Shown piece by piece: positions 57,714 to 64,000 of a stretch of DNA of 64,000 nucleotides (within the stretch, counting starts at the first letter, position 1; every line of letters begins with the position of its first letter). The stretch comes from Bacteroides oleiciplenus YIT 12058 (GTDB lineage: Bacteria; Bacteroidota; Bacteroidia; Bacteroidales; Bacteroidaceae), in contig NZ_JH992946.1 of NCBI RefSeq assembly GCF_000315485.1, forward strand, positions 248,001 through 312,000, given 5' to 3'. Position numbers and translations under genes: made by a program. The notes below the pieces were generated by a model. That model saw only the letters and a list, made by a program, of their open reading frames with translations, made no database searches and was not told the origin of the DNA.

Positions 57714-58331
57714 ATGCCAGGATTATTAGGAAAAAAAATCGGAATGACATCCGTTTTCAGTGCCGAGGGTAAAAATGTACCATGCACTGTTATCGAAGCA
57801 GGTCCTTGTGTTGTTACTCAAGTTAAGACTGTAGAGAAAGATGGCTATGCAGCTGTTCAGTTGGGCTTCCAAGAAAAGAAGGAAAAGCACACAACGAAAC
57901 CGTTGATGGGTCACTTTAAGAGAGCCGGAGTAACACCCAAGAAACACTTGGCTGAGTTCAAAGAATTTGAAACAGAATTGAATCTGGGTGATGCTGTTAC
58001 CGTAGAGCTGTTTAATGACGCAACTTTTGTTGATGTTATTGGAACTTCTAAAGGTAAAGGTTTCCAAGGTGTAGTTAAAAGACATGGTTTTGGTGGTGTA
58101 GGTCAAGCTACTCACGGTCAGCACAACCGCGCTCGTAAGCCGGGTTCTATTGGTGCCTGTTCATACCCTGCAAAAGTATTCAAAGGAATGCGTATGGGTG
58201 GTCAACTTGGTGGTGATAGGGTGACTGTTCAAAACTTACAGGTATTAAAGGTTCTTCCGGATCACAACCTTCTTTTGATTAAGGGTTCTGTTCCCGGTTG
58301 CAAAGGTTCAATCGTAATAATTGAGAAATAA
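57714..58331 (+). CDS. rplC: 50S ribosomal protein L3
   Basis: The 205-residue protein starts [16 protein letters not shown] and has [16 protein letters not shown]. Its stop overlaps the start of rplD by 1 nt, so translation is coupled. Confidence 0.97.
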   Translation: MPGLLGKKIGMTSVFSAEGKNVPCTVIEAGPCVVTQVKTVEKDGYAAVQLGFQEKKEKHTTKPLMGHFKRAGVTPKKHLAEFKEFETELNLGDAVTVELFNDATFVDVIGTSKGKGFQGVVKRHGFGGVGQATHGQHNRARKPGSIGACSYPAKVFKGMRMGGQLGGDRVTVQNLQVLKVLPDHNLLLIKGSVPGCKGSIVIIEK

Positions 58332-58957
58332 TGGAAGTTAACGTATATAACATTAAAGGTGAAGACACTGGGAGAAAGATTACGTTAAACGAATCTATCT
58401 TCGGAATTGAGCCCAACGACCACGCTATCTATTTGGACGTAAAGCAATTTATGGCTAATCAGCGTCAGGGTACACATAAATCAAAAGAAAGAAGTGAGAT
58501 TAGTGGTTCTACCCGTAAGATCGGTCGTCAGAAAGGTGGCGGTGGTGCACGGCGTGGTGATATGAACTCTCCGGTTCTTGTTGGCGGTGCTCGTGTTTTC
58601 GGGCCTAAACCGAGAGATTACTACTTCAAGTTGAATAAAAAAGTAAAGACATTAGCTCGTAAGTCGGCTTTAGCATATAAAGCTCAGAATAATGCGGTTG
58701 TTATTGTAGAAGACTTCAATTTTGAAGCTCCGAAAACGAAAGAATTCGTTGCAATGACAAAAAACCTTAAAGTTTCTGACAAAAAGCTGCTTGTGATTTT
58801 ACCGGAAGCAAATAAAAACGTATATTTGTCGGCTCGTAATGTGGAAAGTGCAAATGTACAGACTATCTCAGGATTAAATACTTACAGAGTATTGAATGCT
58901 GGGGTTGTTGTGTTTACTGAAAGCGCTCTTTCGGCTATTGACAATATCTTAATGTAA
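58331..58957 (+). CDS. rplD: 50S ribosomal protein L4
   Basis: The 208-residue protein has the extended loop [20 protein letters not shown] reaching the exit tunnel. In E. coli L4 represses the S10 operon; no matching leader is evident here. Confidence 0.97.
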   Translation: MEVNVYNIKGEDTGRKITLNESIFGIEPNDHAIYLDVKQFMANQRQGTHKSKERSEISGSTRKIGRQKGGGGARRGDMNSPVLVGGARVFGPKPRDYYFKLNKKVKTLARKSALAYKAQNNAVVIVEDFNFEAPKTKEFVAMTKNLKVSDKKLLVILPEANKNVYLSARNVESANVQTISGLNTYRVLNAGVVVFTESALSAIDNILM

Positions 58958-58973
58958 AAAGGAGGCTTAAATA

Positions 58974-59267
58974 ATGGGAATTATTATTAAACCGTTAGTA
59001 ACAGAGAAAATGACAGCGATTACAGATAAGACGAACAATCGTTTCGGCTTTATCGTGCGTCCTGAAGCTAACAAACTGGAAATTAAGAGTGAAGTTGAAG
59101 CCTTATATAACGTTACGGTAGTTGATGTGAATACAGTTAAGTATGCTGGCAAAAATAAGAGCCGTTATACAAAAGCAGGTATCATCAATGGTCGTACGAA
59201 TGCTTATAAGAAAGCAGTCGTTACGTTGAAAGAAGGAGATACTATTGATTTTTATAGCAATATTTAA
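58974..59267 (+). CDS. rplW: 50S ribosomal protein L23
   Basis: The 97-residue protein starts [20 protein letters not shown] and ends in DTIDFYSNI. It lies at the tunnel exit. AAAAAGGAGG just upstream (ending at about 58965) is a strong Shine-Dalgarno, rare in this window. Confidence 0.97.
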   Translation: MGIIIKPLVTEKMTAITDKTNNRFGFIVRPEANKLEIKSEVEALYNVTVVDVNTVKYAGKNKSRYTKAGIINGRTNAYKKAVVTLKEGDTIDFYSNI

Positions 59268-59272
59268 AAGAA

Positions 59273-60097
59273 ATGGCAGTACGTAAATTTAAGCCCACAA
59301 CACCGGGGCAGAGACATAAAGTTATTGGTACCTATGAGGAAATTACTGCGCGGGTACCAGAAAAATCTCTTGTTTTTGGCAAGAAGTCTTCAGGTGGTCG
59401 TAACAACGAAGGTAAGATGACTATGCGCTACATTGGTGGCGGTCACAAGAAGATTATCAGAATTGTAGATTTCAAGAGAAATAAGGACGGTGTGCCTGCA
59501 GTGGTTAAAACAATTGAATACGATCCGAATCGTTCGGCTCGTATTGCTTTGTTGTTTTATGCAGATGGAGAGAAAAGATATATAATTGCTCCCAATGGAT
59601 TGCAAGTAGGTGCGACTTTAATGTCAGGTGAAACTGCAGCTCCGGAAATCGGAAATGCACTTCCTCTTCAGAATATTCCGGTTGGTACTGTAATTCACAA
59701 TATTGAATTACGTCCGGGCCAGGGTGCAGCTTTGGTTCGCTCAGCAGGTAATTTTGCTCAGTTAACTTCAAGAGAGGGTAAATATTGTGTAATCAAATTG
59801 CCTTCAGGTGAAGTTAGACAAATACTTAGCACTTGTAAAGCTACTATCGGTAGTGTTGGTAACTCAGATCATGGATTGGAGAGTTCAGGTAAAGCTGGAC
59901 GCTCTCGTTGGATGGGCCGTCGCCCGCGTAACCGTGGTGTTGTAATGAACCCGGTTGATCACCCGATGGGTGGTGGTGAAGGACGTGCTTCAGGAGGACA
60001 CCCAAGATCTCGTAAGGGATTGTATGCTAAGGGACTTAAGACTAGAGCTCCGAAGAAACAATCGTCTAAGTATATTATTGAGAGAAGAAAGAAGTAA
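59273..60097 (+). CDS. rplB: 50S ribosomal protein L2
   Basis: The 274-residue protein has [19 protein letters not shown], the peptidyl-transferase-proximal [20 protein letters not shown] with the conserved His, and a basic tail. Only 5 nt separate it from rplW. Confidence 0.98.
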   Translation: MAVRKFKPTTPGQRHKVIGTYEEITARVPEKSLVFGKKSSGGRNNEGKMTMRYIGGGHKKIIRIVDFKRNKDGVPAVVKTIEYDPNRSARIALLFYADGEKRYIIAPNGLQVGATLMSGETAAPEIGNALPLQNIPVGTVIHNIELRPGQGAALVRSAGNFAQLTSREGKYCVIKLPSGEVRQILSTCKATIGSVGNSDHGLESSGKAGRSRWMGRRPRNRGVVMNPVDHPMGGGEGRASGGHPRSRKGLYAKGLKTRAPKKQSSKYIIERRKK

Positions 60098-60117
60098 TCT
60101 GATTAATTGAGTAAACT

Positions 60118-60387
60118 ATGAGTCGTTCATTAAAAAAAGGTCCGTATATTAACGTTAAGCTTGAGAAGAGAGTTCTTGCTATGAATGAATCTGGCAAGAA
60201 AATTGTTGTTAAGACTTGGGCCAGAGCTTCAATGATTTCGCCTGATTTCGTAGGCCATACCGTTGCAGTTCATAACGGAAATAAATTTATTCCTGTATAC
60301 GTTACCGAGAATATGGTAGGTCACAAGTTGGGCGAATTTGCTCCAACTCGTACTTTCAGAGGACACGCCGGTAACAAGAAAAGATAA
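60118..60387 (+). CDS. rpsS: 30S ribosomal protein S19
   Basis: The 89-residue protein has [18 protein letters not shown] and [20 protein letters not shown], typical of S19 in the 30S head. Confidence 0.98.
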   Translation: MSRSLKKGPYINVKLEKRVLAMNESGKKIVVKTWARASMISPDFVGHTVAVHNGNKFIPVYVTENMVGHKLGEFAPTRTFRGHAGNKKR

Positions 60388-60421
60388 CAGGATTTATCTG
60401 AAATAATAAAGTATAAATATA

Positions 60422-60832
60422 ATGGGAGCAAGAAAAAAAATATCGGCTGATAAAAGAAAAGAAGCCCTTAAAACCATGTATTTTGCAAAGTTGCAGAATG
60501 TTCCTACTTCCCCTCGCAAGATGCGTCTCGTGGCTGACATGATCCGCGGGATGGAAGTGAACAGAGCACTTGGCGTTTTGAAGTTTTCTTCAAAAGAAGC
60601 AGCTGCCAGAGTTGAGAAATTACTGCGCTCTGCAATTGCTAACTGGGAGCAGAAAAACGAACGTAAAGCTGAAAGTGGTGAGTTATTTGTAACTAAGATT
60701 TTTGTTGATGGTGGTGCTACACTCAAAAGAATGAGACCAGCTCCGCAGGGAAGAGGTTACAGAATTCGTAAACGTTCAAATCACGTGACGTTGTTCGTTG
60801 GTTCTAAAAGTAATAACGAAGATCAAAATTAA
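60422..60832 (+). CDS. rplV: 50S ribosomal protein L22
   Basis: The 136-residue protein has [20 protein letters not shown] and the tunnel hairpin [20 protein letters not shown]. rpsC begins 5 nt later. Confidence 0.97.
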   Translation: MGARKKISADKRKEALKTMYFAKLQNVPTSPRKMRLVADMIRGMEVNRALGVLKFSSKEAAARVEKLLRSAIANWEQKNERKAESGELFVTKIFVDGGATLKRMRPAPQGRGYRIRKRSNHVTLFVGSKSNNEDQN

Positions 60833-60837
60833 GGTAA

Positions 60838-61569
60838 ATGGGACAAAAAGTTAATCCAATAAGCAACCGTTTAGGAATTATCAGAGGATGGGATTCCAAT
60901 TGGTATGGTGGAAATAATTACGGCGATTCTTTGCTGGAAGATAGCAAGATTCGTAAATATTTGAACGCTAGACTTGCAAAAGCCAGTGTGTCAAGAATCG
61001 TAATTGAACGTACACTGAAACTCGTGACTATTACCGTTTGCACTGCACGTCCGGGTATTATTATCGGTAAGGGTGGCCAGGAAGTTGATAAGTTGAAAGA
61101 GGAGTTGAAGAAGGTTACCGATAAGGATATTCAGATCAATATCTTCGAAGTGAAAAGGCCTGAGTTGGATGCTGTTATTGTTGCAAATAACATCGCTCGT
61201 CAGGTAGAGGGAAAGATTGCCTATCGCCGTGCCATTAAGATGGCTATCGCTAACACTATGCGTATGGGTGCTGAAGGTATCAAGGTTCAGATTTCAGGAC
61301 GTTTGAATGGAGCTGAAATGGCTCGTTCTGAAATGTATAAGGAAGGAAGAACTCCGTTGCACACTTTCAGAGCAGATATCGACTATTGTCATGCAGAAGC
61401 ATTGACTAAGGTTGGTCTTCTCGGTATTAAAGTTTGGATTTGTAGAGGTGAAGTATTTGGTAAGAGAGAATTAGCTCCGAACTTTACTCAAAGCAAAGAA
61501 GGTGGTCGTGGAAGCAATAGCGGAAACAATAGCGGAAAGAACTTCAAAAGAAAGAAAAATAATCGCTAA
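60838..61569 (+). CDS. rpsC: 30S ribosomal protein S3
   Basis: The 243-residue protein starts [20 protein letters not shown] and has the KH motif [20 protein letters not shown]. The C-terminus is a Ser/Gly/Asn/Lys-rich tail ([19 protein letters not shown]), common in Bacteroidetes S3. Confidence 0.97.
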   Translation: MGQKVNPISNRLGIIRGWDSNWYGGNNYGDSLLEDSKIRKYLNARLAKASVSRIVIERTLKLVTITVCTARPGIIIGKGGQEVDKLKEELKKVTDKDIQINIFEVKRPELDAVIVANNIARQVEGKIAYRRAIKMAIANTMRMGAEGIKVQISGRLNGAEMARSEMYKEGRTPLHTFRADIDYCHAEALTKVGLLGIKVWICRGEVFGKRELAPNFTQSKEGGRGSNSGNNSGKNFKRKKNNR

Positions 61570-61591
61570 ACGAATTTGAATTTTAGGAATT

Positions 61592-62026
61592 ATGTTACAA
61601 CCGAAAAAGACAAAATTCAGAAGACAACAAAAAGGCCGTCAAAAAGGTATTGCCCAAAGAGGTAACCAATTGGCTTTCGGCTCTTTTGGAATTAAGGCTT
61701 TGGAAACAAAATGGATTACAGGCCGTCAAATCGAAGCTGCTCGTATTGCAGTGACAAGATATATGCAACGTCAAGGACAAATTTGGATTCGTATTTTCCC
61801 GGATAAACCTATTACCAGAAAGCCTGCCGATGTACGTATGGGTAAAGGTAAGGGTGCTCCAGAGGGCTTTGTTGCTCCTGTAACGCCGGGAAGAATTATT
61901 ATCGAAGCTGAAGGAGTATCTTATGAAATCGCAAAAGAAGCTTTGCGCTTGGCTGCACAAAAGCTTCCTATTACAACGAAGTTTGTTGTAAGACGTGATT
62001 ATGATATTCAAAATCAAAATGCGTAG
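61592..62026 (+). CDS. rplP: 50S ribosomal protein L16
   Basis: The 144-residue protein starts [20 protein letters not shown] and has the [20 protein letters not shown] loop next to the A site. Confidence 0.98.
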   Translation: MLQPKKTKFRRQQKGRQKGIAQRGNQLAFGSFGIKALETKWITGRQIEAARIAVTRYMQRQGQIWIRIFPDKPITRKPADVRMGKGKGAPEGFVAPVTPGRIIIEAEGVSYEIAKEALRLAAQKLPITTKFVVRRDYDIQNQNA

Positions 62027-62031
62027 TGGAT

Positions 62032-62229
62032 ATGAAAATAGCAGAAATTAAAGAGATGCCTACCAATGACTTGGTAGAAAGAGTAGAGGCAGAAGTGACG
62101 AATTATAACCAGATGGTTTTAAATCATTCTATTTCTCCTTTGGATAATCCTGCTCAGATCAAACAATTACGCAGGACTATTGCGCGTATGAAAACAGAAT
62201 TACGCCAAAGAGAACTTAACAATAAATGA
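62032..62229 (+). CDS. rpmC: 50S ribosomal protein L29
   Basis: The 65-residue protein matches L29: [20 protein letters not shown] and [20 protein letters not shown]. The ATG at 62032 is chosen; a GTG at 62026 overlapping the rplP stop would add two residues. Confidence 0.95.
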   Translation: MKIAEIKEMPTNDLVERVEAEVTNYNQMVLNHSISPLDNPAQIKQLRRTIARMKTELRQRELNNK

Positions 62230-62495
62230 TGAGTTTGATGGAAGCAAGAAATTTAAGAAAAGAAAGAACTGGGGTTGTGCTGAGCAATAAAATGGATAAA
62301 ACCATCACAGTAGCAGCTAAATTTAAGGAAAAGCACCCCATATATGGCAAGTTCGTTAGCAAAACGAAGAAGTACCATGCTCATGATGAAAAGAATGAGT
62401 GCAATATCGGCGATACTGTACACATCATGGAAACTCGTCCTTTGAGCAAGACTAAGAGATGGAGATTAGTAGAAATAATTGAAAGAGCGAAGTAA
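62226..62495 (+). CDS. rpsQ: 30S ribosomal protein S17
   Basis: The 89-residue protein has [20 protein letters not shown] and [20 protein letters not shown]. The start overlaps the rpmC stop (ATGA); a second ATG at 62229 is equally possible. Confidence 0.97.
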   Translation: MMSLMEARNLRKERTGVVLSNKMDKTITVAAKFKEKHPIYGKFVSKTKKYHAHDEKNECNIGDTVHIMETRPLSKTKRWRLVEIIERAK

Positions 62496-62497
62496 TT

Positions 62498-62863
62498 ATG
62501 ATACAAGTAGAATCCAGACTTATAGTATGTGATAATAGTGGAGCAAAAGAAGCTCTCTGTATTCGTGTTTTGGGCGGTACAGGTCGTCGTTATGCTTCAG
62601 TAGGAGACGTGATTGTTGTTTCAGTAAAGAGCGTTATCCCTTCAAGTGATATTAAAAAAGGTGCAGTGTCTAAAGCTTTGATCGTACGTACTAAGAAAGA
62701 AATCCGTCGTCCCGATGGCTCTTATATACGTTTTGATGATAATGCTTGTGTGTTGTTGAACAACGCAGGCGAGATTAGAGGTAGTCGTATTTTCGGTCCG
62801 GTAGCAAGAGAACTTCGTGCTACTAACATGAAAGTTGTGTCACTCGCCCCTGAAGTACTTTAA
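62498..62863 (+). CDS. rplN: 50S ribosomal protein L14
   Basis: The 121-residue protein starts [20 protein letters not shown] and ends [20 protein letters not shown], the L14 pattern. Confidence 0.98.
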   Translation: MIQVESRLIVCDNSGAKEALCIRVLGGTGRRYASVGDVIVVSVKSVIPSSDIKKGAVSKALIVRTKKEIRRPDGSYIRFDDNACVLLNNAGEIRGSRIFGPVARELRATNMKVVSLAPEVL

Positions 62864-62883
62864 TTTTGTAAAAGATTTAAGTA

Positions 62884-63204
62884 ATGAGTAAACTACATAT
62901 TAAAAAAGGCGATACAGTTTACGTAAACGCTGGTGAAGACAAAGGTAAAACTGGTCGCGTATTGAAGGTTCTAGTTAAAGAGGGCCGTGCAATTGTTGAA
63001 GGTATCAACATGGTATCTAAGAGCACTAAACCGAATGCAAAGAACCCACAAGGTGGTATTGTGAAGCAGGAAGCTTCTATCCACATTTCTAACTTGAATC
63101 CGGTTGATCCAAAAACTGGTAAAGCAACGCGTGTTGGTAGAAAAGAAAGTTCTGATGGAACTTTAGTGCGTTATTCTAAAAAATCAGGAGAGGAGATTAA
63201 GTAA
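62884..63204 (+). CDS. rplX: 50S ribosomal protein L24
   Basis: The 106-residue protein has the KOW motif [20 protein letters not shown] and [20 protein letters not shown]. Its stop overlaps the rplE start by 1 nt. Confidence 0.97.
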   Translation: MSKLHIKKGDTVYVNAGEDKGKTGRVLKVLVKEGRAIVEGINMVSKSTKPNAKNPQGGIVKQEASIHISNLNPVDPKTGKATRVGRKESSDGTLVRYSKKSGEEIK

Positions 63205-63761
63205 TGAGTAATACTGCTAGTCTTAAGAAAGAATATGCAGAGCGTATTGCGCCTGCGTTGAAATCACAGTTCCAGTATTCTTCTGCAATGCAGATACCCG
63301 TACTTAAGAAGATTGTTATCAATCAGGGTTTAGGTATGGCGGTTGCCGACAAGAAGATTATTGAGGTTGCAATTAATGAGATGACTGCTATTACAGGTCA
63401 AAAAGCTGTAGCAACGATTTCTCGTAAAGATATCGCGAACTTTAAGTTGCGTAAGAAAATGCCTATTGGTGTTATGGTAACTTTGCGTCGTGAAAGAATG
63501 TACGAATTCCTTGAAAAATTAGTTCGTGTAGCTCTTCCTCGTATCCGTGACTTCAAGGGTATTGAGAGTAAGTTTGATGGAAAGGGTAATTATACTCTTG
63601 GTATTCAGGAACAAATCATTTTCCCTGAAATTAATATCGATAGTATTACTAGAATTCTCGGAATGAATATTACCTTTGTAACCTCTGCAGAAACAGATGA
63701 AGAAGGTTATGCCTTGTTGAAAGAATTCGGTTTACCGTTTAAAAACGCTAAAAAAGATTGA
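63204..63761 (+). CDS. rplE: 50S ribosomal protein L5
   Basis: The 185-residue protein has [20 protein letters not shown] and [20 protein letters not shown], fitting L5, which binds 5S rRNA. Confidence 0.98.
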   Translation: MSNTASLKKEYAERIAPALKSQFQYSSAMQIPVLKKIVINQGLGMAVADKKIIEVAINEMTAITGQKAVATISRKDIANFKLRKKMPIGVMVTLRRERMYEFLEKLVRVALPRIRDFKGIESKFDGKGNYTLGIQEQIIFPEINIDSITRILGMNITFVTSAETDEEGYALLKEFGLPFKNAKKD

Positions 63762-63767
63762 TAAGTT

Positions 63768-64000
63768 ATGGCAAAGGAATCAATGAAAGCACGTGAAGTA
63801 AGACGTGCTAAATTAGTAGCCAAATATGCCGAGAAGAGAGCTGCATTGAAGCAAATCGTTAGAACAGGTGATCCTGCAGAAGCTTTTGAAGCTGCACAAA
63901 AATTGCAAGATCTGCCAAAGAATTCTAACCCGATTCGTATGCATAACCGTTGTAAATTGACTGGTCGTCCGAAAGGATATATCCGTCAGTTCGGCATCTC
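63768..64000 (+). CDS. rpsN: 30S ribosomal protein S14, 5' part
   Basis: The frame starts [20 protein letters not shown] and runs off the window edge after about 77 residues, at [16 protein letters not shown]. It is the longer zinc-independent S14 type, with no CxxC motif. It follows rplE by 6 nt, continuing the spc cluster. Confidence 0.95.
   Translation, partial: MAKESMKAREVRRAKLVAKYAEKRAALKQIVRTGDPAEAFEAAQKLQDLPKNSNPIRMHNRCKLTGRPKGYIRQFGI

Overview
The window looks like a chromosomal segment of a Bacteroides species or close relative. Protein families point that way: a PorP/GldKLMN set, a GH95 fucosidase, a SusD-less TonB-type barrel, an HU-HIG protein and DUF2795. So do the many promoters fitting the Bacteroides pattern (TTG or TTTG, about 19-21 bp, then TAnnTTTG) and the general lack of Shine-Dalgarno sequences. 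No rRNA, complete insertion sequence or prophage was seen.

1-5.4 kb holds the distal half of a type I-C CRISPR-Cas locus: the 3' end of cas8c, then cas7, cas4, cas1 and cas2, a leader, and an array of 24 recognisable repeats plus a decayed 25th. cas3 and cas5c would lie to the left. 5.4-16.7 kb is mixed: an HU-like protein, a secreted GH95 glycosidase, a secreted serine hydrolase with a translationally coupled methyltransferase-like partner, a cobalamin adenosyltransferase, a small DUF2795 protein, a divergent RecQ-like helicase, a convergent HipA-like kinase/DUF3037 pair, a DUF488 protein and the iron-sulfur repair protein Ric. 16.8-24 kb holds a GNAT acetyltransferase, a porP-gldK-gldL-gldM-gldN operon (type IX secretion core) and a small outer-membrane barrel with a clear terminator. 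24-33.2 kb has priA, convergent with a cluster made of a small membrane protein, an ECF sigma factor and a TonB-type barrel, then a low-molecular-weight tyrosine phosphatase and a PgpH-type 7TM-HD phosphodiesterase with a membrane protein. 33.2-38.5 kb has gltX, waaA, a gamma carbonic anhydrase-like gene and an Xaa-Pro aminopeptidase.

39-64 kb is the translation and transcription core: rpsU-xerC-hpf; three tRNAs; tuf; tRNA-Trp; secE-nusG-rplK-rplA-rplJ-rplL; an intrinsic attenuator; rpoB-rpoC; a DUF3467 gene; rpsL-rpsG-fusA; and the S10/spc operon from rpsJ to a truncated rpsN.

The least explained signals are non-coding. Two intergenic loci (about 17.36-17.45 kb and 38.64-38.87 kb) carry unrelated motifs repeated with the same exact 22-nt period in both orientations; the second forms a 45-bp perfect inverted repeat extended to about 61 nt. 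A second repeat family sits just upstream of the start codons of gldM, waaA and rpoC. The HipA-like/DUF3037 pair and the sigma factor/TonB-barrel cluster are the most interesting protein-coding candidates for undescribed function.
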